Under the pieces are notes generated by a model. The model saw nothing but the letters and a program-made list of their open reading frames with translations. It was not told the origin of the DNA and did not search any database. From an uncultured archaeon (lineage in GTDB: Archaea; Hadarchaeota; Hadarchaeia; Hadarchaeales; WYZ-LMO6), in the NCBI GenBank assembly GCA_938074535.1, contig CALJER010000003.1:1-64000 (forward strand): a stretch of DNA of 64,000 nucleotides, written 5' to 3'. Position 1 is the first letter of the stretch. Each line of letters opens with the position of its first letter. This document shows positions 42,772 through 51,684 of this stretch, piece by piece. The translations under genes and the position numbers were made by a program.

Positions 42772-43928
42772 GCAGGCTTCTGCCGGGGATAGTGATAGAC
42801 CGTCCGGGGAGCAGCTCGGACTACCTTACCTCGGGATGGAGGTACCTCCGTCCGGTGAGGGAGGGAAGGACCGCCCCCTGCGCCTTGGCCTGTCCCGTGG
42901 GCAACGACCTCCCCAGGATCCTCTACCTGGTGGAGAGGGGGAGAGTGGAGGAGGCCTGGAGGACCCTCAAGCGGACCAATCCCTTCCCTTCCGTGTGCGG
43001 GAGGGTGTGCTACCGCTTCTGCGAGGCCGCCTGCAACAGGGGCGGCTTCGACGAGGCCCTGGCCGTGAGGAGCGTGGAGCGCTTCCTGGGAGATCTGGGG
43101 AGGGAGAGGGGCTGGAGGGTGCAGCCCGGAGGGGAGACGGGGTACAGGGTGGCGGTGGTGGGCGCGGGTCCGGCCGGCCTCTCATGCGCTTACCACCTCA
43201 GGCTAAGGGGACACGGGGTGGTGGTCTTCGAGGCCAGGGAGAGGGAGGGCGGGCTGCTGGCTTGGGGCATGCCCGAGCACCACCTCCCCCGCAGCGTCCT
43301 GGAGGGGGAGCTCTCCCAGCTGAAGGAAATGGGGGTGGTGGTGAAGGGGGGAAGGGAGGTGAGGGAAAGGGAGGAGCTCGCCGGTTACGGGGCCGTGGTG
43401 CTGGCCACGGGCAGGAACCCCCTTCCTGAGGGGCTGGCGGGAGGGCTGGTGAGAAGGGGGGAGAAGGTGGAAGCGGACGAATGGGGCAGGACGGGGGTGA
43501 AGGGGGTCTTCGTGGCGGGGGAGCTGGCGGAGGGCGTGGGGAGGGGAGTGGCCTGGGCCATAGGCTCGGGGAGGAGGACCGCTGAGGGCGTGGACGCCTT
43601 CCTGAGGGGGGAGGAGCCGAGGAGGGTGCCCCCATCCCCGGTGCTGGGCCTGGAGGAGGTGAAGCTGGATTACTTCACTTTCTCCAGAAGGGTGGGAGGA
43701 CCGGCCGGGCCCGGCTCCGAGGAGGAGGTCAGGGCGGAGGCGGGGAGGTGCTTCAGCTGCGGCACGTGCAACGGCTGCGACAACTGCTGGATCCTCTGCC
43801 CCGAGGGCTGCATCGTGAAGGAGGGGGAGACCGAGTACCGGACGGACGAGGACTACTGCAAGGGGTGCGGGATCTGCGCCCAGGAGTGCCCCAGGGGCGT
43901 GATAAGGATGGTGGAGGAGGGAGCGTGA
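42768..43928 (+). CDS. GltD-like FAD domain fused to a PorD ferredoxin
   Basis: 386 residues from the ATG at 42768. The N-terminal ~115 residues carry Cys-rich Fe-S segments of the GltD/NfnB type (PCALACPVGNDLP, SVCGRVCYRFCEAACNRGG). Residues ~125-300 have one FAD-binding fold (VAVVGAGPAGLSCAYHLR, GGLLAWGMPEHHLP, GVFVAGELAEGVGRG). The C-terminal ~75 residues are a 2x[4Fe-4S] PorD (CGTCNGCDNCWILCPEGC and CKGCGICAQECPRG). The pyridine-nucleotide domain that splits the FAD fold in GltD (with its GGGNxAxD motif) is missing, which makes the protein about 130 residues shorter than expected. It takes the place of the delta subunit in the operon. Confidence 0.88.
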   Translation: MSRLLPGIVIDRPGSSSDYLTSGWRYLRPVREGRTAPCALACPVGNDLPRILYLVERGRVEEAWRTLKRTNPFPSVCGRVCYRFCEAACNRGGFDEALAVRSVERFLGDLGRERGWRVQPGGETGYRVAVVGAGPAGLSCAYHLRLRGHGVVVFEAREREGGLLAWGMPEHHLPRSVLEGELSQLKEMGVVVKGGREVREREELAGYGAVVLATGRNPLPEGLAGGLVRRGEKVEADEWGRTGVKGVFVAGELAEGVGRGVAWAIGSGRRTAEGVDAFLRGEEPRRVPPSPVLGLEEVKLDYFTFSRRVGGPAGPGSEEEVRAEAGRCFSCGTCNGCDNCWILCPEGCIVKEGETEYRTDEDYCKGCGICAQECPRGVIRMVEEGA

Positions 43929-45100
43929 GGCGGCTGCTCAACGGGAACGAGGCTGCCGCCCTGGCGGCCAAGCTGGCAAGGGTCCAGGTGGTCTCCGCCT
44001 ACCCCATCACCCCCCAGACGGTGGTGGTGGAGACCCTGGCGAAGTACGTGGCCGACGGGGAGCTGGAGGCGGAGTTCGTGAAGGTGGAGTCGGAGCACAG
44101 CGCCCTCAGCGTCTGCCTGGGGGCCTCCGCCACCGGTGCGAGGGCCTTCACCGCCACCTCCTCCCAGGGGCTCATGCTGATGAGCGAGATCCTGTACGTG
44201 GTATCGGGCATGAGGCTCCCGGTGGTGATGGCCAACGCCAACCGCTCCCTCTCCGCTCCCCTGAGCATCTGGAACGACCAGCAGGACTCCCTCGCCGTGA
44301 GGGACAGCGGCTGGATCCAGCTCTACTGCGAGAGCAACCAGGAGATCCTGGACCTCCTGCTCCAGGCCTTCCTGCTCGCTGAGCGCGTCTCCCTTCCCGC
44401 CATGGTCTGCTACGACGGGTACATCCTCTCCCACACCGCCGAGGCCGTGGAGGTGCCCGAGCAGGCGGAGGTGGACGCCTTCCTCCCCCCCTACTCCCCC
44501 TCCCTCAAGCTCGACCCTGACCGCCCCCTCACCATGGGCCCGGTGGGGGTGCCGGAGGTCTACATGGAGGCCAGGTACATGCAGCACCGGGACACGAGGA
44601 GGGCAAGGGAGGAGTTCCTCAGGGTGGCGGAGGAGTTCGGGAGGAGGTTCGGCAGGAGGTACGGAATCCTGGAGGAGTACAGGACGGAGGGTGCGGAGCT
44701 CCTCCTCCTCACCATGGGCTCCCTGGCCTCCACGGCCAAGGAGGCCGTGGACAGGTGCAGGGAGAGGGGGGAGAAGGTGGGTCTGGTGAAGCTCACCCTC
44801 TACCGCCCCTTCCCAGACGGGGAGGTGGTGGAGGCCCTCAAGCGGGCGAAAGTGGTGGGGGTGCTGGAGAAGGACATTTCCACCGGGTGGATGGGGGCCC
44901 TCTACACGGACACCGTGGCGGCCTTCGCCAACGAGAGCAGGAGGCCCCTCTTCCAGAACTTCATCCTGGGGCTGGGGAGCAGGGACGTGAGGCTGGAGGA
45001 CCTGGAGGGAATAATAGGGGCCCTGCGGAAGGCGGCGGAGGAGGGAAAGGTGGGCGAGAACCCCCGCTGGGTGGGGCTGAAGGGGGAGATGGTGGAGTGA
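43925..45100 (+). CDS. porA: 2-oxoacid:ferredoxin oxidoreductase alpha subunit
   Basis: 391 residues from the GTG at 43925 (GTGA overlap). Motifs: [30 protein letters not shown] with the Thr of the active site, [15 protein letters not shown] and [19 protein letters not shown]. It supplies the PYR domain around thiamine diphosphate. The pattern fits pyruvate-type enzymes with separate alpha and beta chains, about 390 residues as usual. Confidence 0.93.
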   Translation: MRRLLNGNEAAALAAKLARVQVVSAYPITPQTVVVETLAKYVADGELEAEFVKVESEHSALSVCLGASATGARAFTATSSQGLMLMSEILYVVSGMRLPVVMANANRSLSAPLSIWNDQQDSLAVRDSGWIQLYCESNQEILDLLLQAFLLAERVSLPAMVCYDGYILSHTAEAVEVPEQAEVDAFLPPYSPSLKLDPDRPLTMGPVGVPEVYMEARYMQHRDTRRAREEFLRVAEEFGRRFGRRYGILEEYRTEGAELLLLTMGSLASTAKEAVDRCRERGEKVGLVKLTLYRPFPDGEVVEALKRAKVVGVLEKDISTGWMGALYTDTVAAFANESRRPLFQNFILGLGSRDVRLEDLEGIIGALRKAAEEGKVGENPRWVGLKGEMVE

Positions 45101-45972
45101 TACCCGCGCAGGAGCTGCTGGCCCCCGGGCACCGCGCCTGTCCGGGCTGCGGCGAGGTGATGGCGCTGAGGCTGATCCTGAAGGCGCTGGGGAAGGAGGT
45201 GATCGTGGTGGAGGCCACGGGCTGCATGGAGGTCGTCACCACTCCTTACCCCCAGACCGCCTGGAGGGTCCCCTGGATCCACGGGGCCTTCGAGAACGCG
45301 GCGGCCGTGGCCTCGGGGGTGGAGGCGGCCCTGAAGAGGCTGGGGAGGAAGGGGGTGAAGGTGGTGGCCATAGGCGGGGACGGAGGGACGGCGGACATAG
45401 GACTGCAGGCCCTTTCCGGGATGATGGAGAGGGGCCACAGCGTGATGTACGTGTGCACCGATAATGAGGCCTACATGAACACGGGCATACAGCGGAGCGG
45501 GACCACCCCCTTCGGCGCCTGGACCACCACCACTCCGGCGGGGAAGGTCTGGAGGGGTGAGGACAGGCCCAAGAAGGACGTGCCGTCCATAGCCCTCGCC
45601 CACCGCATCCCCTACGTGGCCACGGCCTCCGTGGGGTACCCCAGGGACCTCCTCTGGAAGGTCAGGAAGGCGGCGGCGGTGGAGGGGCCCTCCTACCTCC
45701 ACGTGCACTGCCCCTGCCCCACGGGCTGGAGGTACGACTCCGCCCTCAGCGTGAGGCTGGCCAGGCTGGCGGTGGAGACGGGCTGCTGGATCCTCTGGGA
45801 GGCGGAGGGAGGGAGCATCAGGCTGACCTTCAGGCCGGAGAGGAGGAAGCCGGTGGTGGAATACCTGAGGCTGCAGGGAAGGTTCTCGCATCTCACGGAG
45901 GAGGAAGTGAGGCGGATCCAGCAGGAAGTGGACGAGCGCTGCAGGGAGCTTGGCCTGGGCTGGTACGGGTAG
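45097..45972 (+). CDS. porB: 2-oxoacid:ferredoxin oxidoreductase beta subunit
   Basis: 291 residues from the GTG at 45097 (GTGA overlap). It binds thiamine diphosphate and one [4Fe-4S] cluster: Cys in HRACPGCGE near the N-terminus and in VHCPCPTGW later, the ThDP motif [16 protein letters not shown], then [11 protein letters not shown]. It completes the enzyme that makes acetyl-CoA and reduced ferredoxin from pyruvate, or runs in reverse for CO2 fixation. No gene follows in the operon; ThrRS lies convergent 53 bases on. Confidence 0.93.
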   Translation: MIPAQELLAPGHRACPGCGEVMALRLILKALGKEVIVVEATGCMEVVTTPYPQTAWRVPWIHGAFENAAAVASGVEAALKRLGRKGVKVVAIGGDGGTADIGLQALSGMMERGHSVMYVCTDNEAYMNTGIQRSGTTPFGAWTTTTPAGKVWRGEDRPKKDVPSIALAHRIPYVATASVGYPRDLLWKVRKAAAVEGPSYLHVHCPCPTGWRYDSALSVRLARLAVETGCWILWEAEGGSIRLTFRPERRKPVVEYLRLQGRFSHLTEEEVRRIQQEVDERCRELGLGWYG

Positions 45973-46025
45973 CCCCCTCTCTCCCGCGGCTGGGAAGGAC
46001 CGGAGCCACCTCGGCTTTGCAGGGC

Positions 46026-47873
46026 CTAGGAGCCCACGAAGATGGGGCGCAGGGAGAGCCTGCTGGGAAGGGACAGGGGACGGTGGGGAAAGCCCTCACA
46101 GAGCTTCCTCACCTCCTCCGCGAGCTCCTCCACCCCGTACTCCCTCACGCCCGAGCCCCTCACCCTCACCGACAGCTTTCCGCTCTCGAGCTCCCTGTCG
46201 CCCACCACGGCTATGTAGGGGACCCACTCCCTCTCCGCCTCCCTGACCTTCTTGGCCACCGTCCAGCCCCTGTCGTCCACGTCCACCCTCACTCCCTTCC
46301 CCTCCAGGGTTCCGGCGTCCCTCAGGCAGCGCTCCAGGTGGCGGTCGCCCACGGGGACCAGCCTCACCTGGGTGGGGGAGAGCCAGAGGGGCAGGGAGGG
46401 TGTCTCTCCCCCCCTCCTCTTCCTCTCCGCGTTCTCCAGCAGGGCGTAGATCCAGCGCTCTATGGAGCCCATGGAGGAGTGCAGGATCACGCATCCCCTC
46501 TTCCTTCCCGCTTCGTCCGTGTACAGGATCCCGTACCTCTCCGAGTCCTCCAGGTCCAGCTGGACGGTGGAGAGCTGGGAGCTCCCTCCCTGCGGGTCCA
46601 GGAACTGGAGCTCGTGCTTCATCACCCAGTAGTGCTTCCTCTGGGGGAGGACCTCGACCAGGGCGGGCCTTCCCTCCTCCCTCACCAGCTCCAGCACGAA
46701 CTCCCTTTGCTCCCTGTAGAACTCCTCCTCCGCCCTGAACACCAGGGCATAGGGGAGCTCCATCCGGCGCAGGGGTTCAAGGAAGAGGCGGAAGAGGAGA
46801 CGGTACTCCTGCAGGGCCTGGGGCAGGTCGGAGCAGAAGCAGTGGAGGTCGGGCATGGTGAAGGAGCGCAGCCGCTTGAGCCCCACGCACTCCCCGCTCT
46901 GCTCCAGCCTGAAGGAGGGGGAGAGCTCAAAGACGCGGAGGGGCAGCTGCCTGTAGCTGAGCTGGGCCTCCTTCATCATCCTGAAGAGGCCGAAGTCGCC
47001 CGCGAACCTCAGCAGGAGGGTCTTCCCCGGGAGCTTCACCCTGTAGTCCTTGGCCAGGAACCTGGCGGCCTGGGCTCCCACGTCCTTCTCCTCCAGCCTG
47101 TACAGGAGGGGGGTCTGGATGAAGAGGGCCCCCACGCTCCTGGCGAGCTGGGCGGCGTAGTCCTCCAGCAGGGACTTGAGGAGCTCGCCCTTCGGGTAGA
47201 AGCGGAAGTGCCCCACGTCGCTGGCAGGCTCGTAGTCCACCAGCTCCAGCCTGCGCATGAGGGAGAGGTGGGCGGGCTCCTCCCCGGCCCCCCCTCCCCT
47301 CTCGGCGAGCAGGTACTGTTTGAGAAGGGGGTTCTCCCCCAGCAGCCTGCAGGCCTCGAGATCCTCCGGGTTCACCTCCTCCTCCTCACCGCCGGGGGAA
47401 AGGACCACGAGCCTGCCCTCCTCTTCCTCCCCCCGAGGGGGGGCGGAGGGCTCTGGGGAAATCACCCTGGAGAGCTCGCTCAGGGGGTGGCCCTTGCACC
47501 TCAGGGTGAAGGCCTTGTACCATCCGAAGGGGACGTGCAGGACCTCCAGTCCTTCCTCCGACAGCCTCTCCCTCATCCCCTTCAGCACCCGCACGGCCAC
47601 CTCGGGGGAGGAGAGGGAGGGACTGAGGTGGGCGTAGGGGTAGACCGCCACCCTCCTCACCCCCAGCCTCCCGCAAAGGTCCAGGATCTCCTCCGAGGCC
47701 CTGGAGACCACCGCCTCCGCGTTCTTCCCGTCCTCCTCCTCCACGGCGGTGAAGGCCACCAGCACCTCCTCCGCCCTACCCTCCCTCTTCCCCTCCTCCA
47801 CCTCCTCCGCGGCGGGGGTCCGCTGGAGGGCCCTGAACTCCAGCAGGTCGGCGTGGATCAGGAGCAGGCGCAT
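46026..47873 (-). CDS. thrS: Threonyl-tRNA synthetase, archaeal type
   Basis: 615 residues from the ATG at 47873 (MRLLLIHADLLEF); the frame extends upstream past the promoter. The N-terminal ~145 residues are the archaeal editing domain related to D-aminoacyl-tRNA deacylases, which removes serine from tRNA-Thr. The class II core follows (EKDVGAQAARFLAKDYRVKL..., RFAGDFGLFRMMKEAQLSYR, ECVGLKRLRSF, FTMPDLHCFC, LHSSMGSIERW) and the anticodon-binding domain ends the chain (PLWLSPTQVRLVPV). It shares a short divergent promoter with the protease gene. Confidence 0.95.
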   Translation of the reverse strand: MRLLLIHADLLEFRALQRTPAAEEVEEGKREGRAEEVLVAFTAVEEEDGKNAEAVVSRASEEILDLCGRLGVRRVAVYPYAHLSPSLSSPEVAVRVLKGMRERLSEEGLEVLHVPFGWYKAFTLRCKGHPLSELSRVISPEPSAPPRGEEEEGRLVVLSPGGEEEEVNPEDLEACRLLGENPLLKQYLLAERGGGAGEEPAHLSLMRRLELVDYEPASDVGHFRFYPKGELLKSLLEDYAAQLARSVGALFIQTPLLYRLEEKDVGAQAARFLAKDYRVKLPGKTLLLRFAGDFGLFRMMKEAQLSYRQLPLRVFELSPSFRLEQSGECVGLKRLRSFTMPDLHCFCSDLPQALQEYRLLFRLFLEPLRRMELPYALVFRAEEEFYREQREFVLELVREEGRPALVEVLPQRKHYWVMKHELQFLDPQGGSSQLSTVQLDLEDSERYGILYTDEAGRKRGCVILHSSMGSIERWIYALLENAERKRRGGETPSLPLWLSPTQVRLVPVGDRHLERCLRDAGTLEGKGVRVDVDDRGWTVAKKVREAEREWVPYIAVVGDRELESGKLSVRVRGSGVREYGVEELAEEVRKLCEGFPHRPLSLPSRLSLRPIFVGS

Positions 47874-47902
47874 CCCGGCACCGGCAGGAGTTCCCGGGAA
47901 GG

Positions 47903-47913
47903 AATATTTACTT
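47903..47913. promoter_or_regulatory. Shared divergent TATA element, thrS and M50 protease
   Basis: AATATTTACTT is the only AT-rich stretch in the 62-bp gap. It lies 23-33 bases from the protease ATG (47936) and 30-40 from the thrS ATG (47873), so one element may serve both directions. Confidence 0.5.
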
Positions 47914-47935
47914 ATCGGCCCGACCAAGCCTGAAG

Positions 47936-49090
47936 ATGGCGGGAGGAAGGAAGAAAGGAGAGGTGCCGGTGATCGGGCTGGAGTGCCTCTCCTGCGGGCA
48001 CGCCGAGTACCAGATGTCCTCGCTGGGGCTGGGGGAGCTGCTGAAGGGGAGGTGCCCCAGGTGCGGGGGCGACCTGGCGGTGACGGGGAAGGAACTCCCG
48101 AAGGAGTGGGGGGAGGTGCTCTCGGTGCTGGAGAGGGAGTTCTCGGTGGTGGACTTCGTGCTGGGGAGGGAAGGGGGGGAGTTCGAGGTGGAGGCCGGAC
48201 CAGGTTCCTCCTTTCCCAGGCTGCTGCGCGGGCTGAGGTCCCTGGGAAAGGTGGGCGCCCTGCGGAGGAGGGGAGGTGCCCTCTACCTCAGGGTCCTCTC
48301 CCTTCCGCCCAGGAGGGAAGGGAGGCCCTACCTCCCCCTGCTGCTCCTGGGTTTAACGCTCCTCTCCACCCTCGGGTTCAGCTACCTCTTCCTCTTCGGT
48401 GAAGCGGTGGAGGCCCTCCTCTTCTCCGTGAGCCTGATGGCGATCCTGGCCTCCCACGAGCTCGGGCACGGGCTCGCCGCCAGGAGGAACGGGGTGGAGG
48501 CCTCCCCTCCCTACTTCATCCCGGCACCCACCTACCTGGGCACGCTGGGGGCGGTGGTGAGGGTGAGGAGCCCCATTCCCACCAGGGACGCGCTGGTGGA
48601 GATGGGGGCCTCTGGACCCCTCCTGGGCTTCGCCGTCGCCCTCCTGGTCAGCTCCGTGGGGCTGGCGCTGGGAGGAGCGGGAGGAGCCCGGCTCTTCACC
48701 ACCCCCATCCTTCTCCTCCTGAGGTCCGCGCTGGGAGGGGGGCTGGACAACCCGCTCGTCCTCTCGGGCTCGGTGATGATGGTCATAACCTTCCTGAACC
48801 TCCTGCCCGCGGGGCAGCTGGACGGGGGGCACTTGGCCAGGGGGCTCCTGAGCGCCGAGGGCCACAGCACCCTCACCAGGGGGATGGGCCTGGGCCTGCT
48901 CTTCTCCGGCCTGCTGCTCCCCGGCTATCCCTTCTGGATCTGGGGCCTCCTCATCCTGCTCTTCTTCGGGCGCCCCCACGCTGGGGTGCTGGACGACCTT
49001 TCTCCCCTCTCCTCCTCCCACCGCCTCCTGGCCTTCTCGACCTTCCTCCTCCTGCCCCTCACCTTCCCCCTCCCCGGGGTGCCGGCATGA
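47936..49090 (+). CDS. M50-family intramembrane zinc protease with zinc ribbon
   Basis: 384 residues. An N-terminal zinc ribbon (CLSCGHAEY, then CPRCGGDL) precedes a small soluble domain and about seven membrane helices. The site-2-protease motif is His174-Glu175-x-x-His178 (SHELGHG), and the second metal motif LLPAGQLDGGH lies about 120 residues later. Such enzymes cut membrane-bound substrates, often in signalling; the target is unknown. The thymidylate kinase gene starts at an ATGA overlap with its stop. Confidence 0.9.
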   Translation: MAGGRKKGEVPVIGLECLSCGHAEYQMSSLGLGELLKGRCPRCGGDLAVTGKELPKEWGEVLSVLEREFSVVDFVLGREGGEFEVEAGPGSSFPRLLRGLRSLGKVGALRRRGGALYLRVLSLPPRREGRPYLPLLLLGLTLLSTLGFSYLFLFGEAVEALLFSVSLMAILASHELGHGLAARRNGVEASPPYFIPAPTYLGTLGAVVRVRSPIPTRDALVEMGASGPLLGFAVALLVSSVGLALGGAGGARLFTTPILLLLRSALGGGLDNPLVLSGSVMMVITFLNLLPAGQLDGGHLARGLLSAEGHSTLTRGMGLGLLFSGLLLPGYPFWIWGLLILLFFGRPHAGVLDDLSPLSSSHRLLAFSTFLLLPLTFPLPGVPA

Positions 49091-49674
49091 GGGGAAGGCT
49101 GCTGTGCGTGGAGGGTCTGGATGGCTGCGGCAAGAGCACCCAAACCTCGCTGCTGGTGAGGTGGCTGCGCTCCCTGGGGTACAGGGTCCTGCGCACGGCC
49201 GAGCCCACCCGGGGGCCCGTGGGAAGGCTGATCAGGAGGGGGCTGAGGGAGGGCATGCCCGCGGAGGTGGAGGCCCTCCTCTTCGCCGCCGACCGCATGG
49301 AGCACGCCTCCCGCGTGGTCCTGCCCGCCCTCAGGAGGGGCGGGATGGTGGTGAGCGAGAGGGGCCTCTACTCCTCCATCGCCTACCAGTGCGCCAGGGG
49401 GCTGAGGGAGGAGTGGGTGAGGGAGATCAACAGGTTCTCCCCCCTTCCAGGTCTGACCCTCTTCCTCGACCTCCCTCCCGAGGAGTGCCTGAGGAGGATG
49501 GGGGGGAAGGACCTGGACCTCTTCGAGAGGGACCTTTCGTTCCAGAGGAGGGTGAGGAGGAAGTACCTGGAGCTGGCCGTCAGGGGTGAGGTGGAGAGGG
49601 TGGAGGGAAGGGGGTCGGTGGAGGAGGTGCAGGGGAGGATGAGGGAGAGGGTCCTCCGCTGGCTGGGGAGGTGA
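49087..49674 (+). CDS. tmk: Thymidylate kinase
   Basis: 195 residues. P-loop CVEGLDGCGKSTQ at ~8-20, DRMEHASRVVLPAL near 70, the dTMP-binding SERGLYSSIAYQ and FLDLPPEECLRRM. It phosphorylates dTMP to dTDP for DNA synthesis. It lies between the protease and SRP54 genes with a 4-bp overlap and a 3-bp gap, so it is probably in the same long transcript. Confidence 0.94.
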   Translation: MRGRLLCVEGLDGCGKSTQTSLLVRWLRSLGYRVLRTAEPTRGPVGRLIRRGLREGMPAEVEALLFAADRMEHASRVVLPALRRGGMVVSERGLYSSIAYQCARGLREEWVREINRFSPLPGLTLFLDLPPEECLRRMGGKDLDLFERDLSFQRRVRRKYLELAVRGEVERVEGRGSVEEVQGRMRERVLRWLGR

Positions 49675-49677
49675 GGG

Positions 49678-51030
49678 ATGGTCCTGGAGAAGCTGGGGAA
49701 GGCCCTGCACGGGGCGCTCCAGAAGCTGGCCAGGGCCCCGCACGTGGACGAGGAGACGGTGAGGGAGCTGGTGAGGGACCTGCAGAGGGCCCTCCTGCAG
49801 GCGGACGTGAACGTCCAGCTGGTCCTGGACCTGACGAGGAGGCTGGAGGAGCGCCTGAGGAAGGAGAGCCCTCCCCCCGGCATGAGCAGGAGGGAGCACG
49901 CGGTGAAGCTGGTTTACGAGGAGCTCTCCGGTCTGCTGGGGAAGCCCTCCTCCTTCGAGCTGAAGAAGGGGGCCCCCACGGTGGTCCTGATGGTGGGTCT
50001 GCAGGGGAGCGGGAAGACCACCTCCGTGGCGAAGCTGGCCTACCACTTCAGGAAGAGGGGCCTCAGGGTGGGGGTGGTGTGCGCCGACACCTTCAGGGCG
50101 GGGGCCTACGAGCAGCTCTCGCAGCTGGGGCAGAGGGCGGGGGTGGAGGTGTGGGGGGAGCCCGGGGCCGACGATCCCGTGGCGCTGGCCAGAAGGGGGG
50201 TGGAGGAGCTGGGGAGGAGGTGCGATCTGGTCCTGGTGGACTCGGCGGGGAGGCACAAGGAGGAGAAGGGACTGATGGAGGAGATGAGGAGGATGGCGGA
50301 GGCGATCGGGCCGGACGAGGTCATGCTGGTGGTGGACGGCACGCTGGGCCAGCAGGCCAGGGACCAGGCGGAGGCTTTCAGGAAGGTCACCCCTCTGGGC
50401 TCCATCCTGGTGACCAAGCTGGACGGAACGGCCAAGGGGGGAGGGGCCCTCTCGGCGGTGGCGGCCACCGGAGCCCCCATCAAGTTCATAGGGACGGGGG
50501 AGCACCTGGAGGACCTGGAGCCCTTCTCCCCCCCCAGGTTCATGGCCAGGCTCCTGGGGATGGGCGACCTGGAGACCTTCCTGAGGAGGGTGGAGGAGAC
50601 GATGGGGGAGAGGGGGGAGGAGGGGGTGAGGGAGGCCCTCAGGGGGAAGCTCACCCTGAGAACGGTCTACGAGCAGCTGGAGGCCATGAGCAAAATGGGT
50701 CCCCTGAGGAAGATCGCCGGCCTCATCCCAGGGCTGGGAGTTTCCCTCTCGGAGGATCAGCTCAGGGTGGGGGAGGAAAAGCTGAAGCGCTTCAGGGTGA
50801 TCATGCAGTCCATGACCCCCCAGGAGCTGGACAACCCCGAGATCCTGAACGCCTCCAGGATCAGGAGGGTGGCGAAGGGCTCGGGGACGAGCGAGGCCGA
50901 GGTGAGGGAGCTCCTGAAGCAGTACGAGCTCATGAGGAGAATGCTGAAGACCCTGGGGAAGGGCAGGCTCCCCAGGGCCGGCCCGCTGGGGAAGCTGGTG
51001 AGGGAGCTGGAGAGGGAGAAGAGGGGATAG
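49678..51030 (+). CDS. srp54: Signal recognition particle 54 kDa protein
   Basis: 450 residues, full length. N-domain helices (1-~95), then the GTPase: G1 GLQGSGKTTSVAKLAY, G3 VDSAGRHKEEKGL, G4 TKLDGTAKGGGAL, and the Met-rich M domain (~300-450) that binds 7S RNA and signal sequences (PQELDNPEILNASRIRRVAKGSG). It delivers ribosomes making membrane and secreted proteins to the translocon. It starts 3 bases after tmk. Confidence 0.97.
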   Translation: MVLEKLGKALHGALQKLARAPHVDEETVRELVRDLQRALLQADVNVQLVLDLTRRLEERLRKESPPPGMSRREHAVKLVYEELSGLLGKPSSFELKKGAPTVVLMVGLQGSGKTTSVAKLAYHFRKRGLRVGVVCADTFRAGAYEQLSQLGQRAGVEVWGEPGADDPVALARRGVEELGRRCDLVLVDSAGRHKEEKGLMEEMRRMAEAIGPDEVMLVVDGTLGQQARDQAEAFRKVTPLGSILVTKLDGTAKGGGALSAVAATGAPIKFIGTGEHLEDLEPFSPPRFMARLLGMGDLETFLRRVEETMGERGEEGVREALRGKLTLRTVYEQLEAMSKMGPLRKIAGLIPGLGVSLSEDQLRVGEEKLKRFRVIMQSMTPQELDNPEILNASRIRRVAKGSGTSEAEVRELLKQYELMRRMLKTLGKGRLPRAGPLGKLVRELEREKRG

Positions 51031-51090
51031 CTTTTTGAGGTCCCCGGCTCCACTCTCTCCGGTGGGAAGCTGACCAAGGCCAGGAAGAAG

Positions 51091-51336
51091 ATGTCGAAGA
51101 GGAGGGGAGAGGCGGTCACGGCCGGGAGGATGATGGGAGGGTTCGAGGAGGGGGAAAGGGTGGTGCTCAAGATAGAGCCAAGCGTGCAGAAGGGAAGGCC
51201 CCACCCGCGCTACCAGGGGAGGGTGGGAGTGGTGAGGGGGAGGAGGGGGAGAGCGTACGAGGTGGAGATCACGGACGGGGGCAAAATGAAAAGAATTATT
51301 ACGCTGCCGGAGCACCTCAGGAAGGTGGGCCCATGA
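51091..51336 (+). CDS. rpl21e: Large ribosomal subunit protein eL21
   Basis: 81 residues from the ATG at 51091. The core is diagnostic (FEEGERVVLKIEPSVQKGRP, then HPRYQGRVGVV and RGRAYEVE). Archaeal eL21 normally has ~95-100 residues with a basic N-terminus. Here the frame continues upstream as LTKARKK, resembling that missing part, back to 51031, but offers no ATG, GTG or TTG. So either the protein is short or a rarer start (such as CTG at 51070) is used. RpoF overlaps its stop by ATGA. Confidence 0.9.
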   Translation: MSKRRGEAVTAGRMMGGFEEGERVVLKIEPSVQKGRPHPRYQGRVGVVRGRRGRAYEVEITDGGKMKRIITLPEHLRKVGP

Positions 51337-51671
51337 TAGGTTCGGGAGTGGTTTCGGAGAGGCCTGTCACCCTGGCCGAGGTCCTGCAGGTGCTGGAGGG
51401 AATAAAGAAGGAGAGGGAGCTCAGGTACGAGCAGCGCCTGGACTACGACTACGCCCAGAAGTTCGTCAGGGTGAAGCCCGAGGAGGCCGCGAAGCTGGTG
51501 GAGGAGCTGGTGAAGACCTTCGAGCTCAGGGAGGCCGCCGCGGTGCAGCTGGTGGACCTCATGCCGGAGAGGGCGGAGGAGGTGGAGCTCCTGCTCTCCA
51601 AGGAGAGGAGGAGGCTCACCCCGGAGGAGATAGGGAAGCTCCTGGAGTTGCTGAACCAGCACAGGAAGTGA
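51333..51671 (+). CDS. rpo4: RNA polymerase subunit Rpo4 (RpoF)
   Basis: 112 residues. Motifs of the archaeal Rpb4 homologue: SERPVTLAEVLQVLEGIKKE, LRYEQRLDYDYAQKFVRV and the HRDC-like end LTPEEIGKLLELL. It pairs with Rpo7 to form the stalk of RNA polymerase. The order eL21, rpo4, DUF655 is a conserved archaeal gene string. Confidence 0.95.
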   Translation: MIGSGVVSERPVTLAEVLQVLEGIKKERELRYEQRLDYDYAQKFVRVKPEEAAKLVEELVKTFELREAAAVQLVDLMPERAEEVELLLSKERRRLTPEEIGKLLELLNQHRK

Positions 51672-51684
51672 GGAAGGGAGGTCT

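Noticed and set aside
42241-45972. Assigning the oxidoreductase to indolepyruvate or 2-oxoglutarate
   Set aside because: Four separate subunit genes with a PorD-type ferredoxin fit the pyruvate-type layout best, but the sequence gives no proof of substrate, so only the general name is used.
48925-51315. Very long minus-strand open frame (796 codons) opposite tmk and srp54
   Set aside because: Both genes beneath it are certain; the antisense product is a low-complexity Leu/Pro/His-rich chain. Similar shadows lie opposite acs, thrS, pckG and the adhesin.
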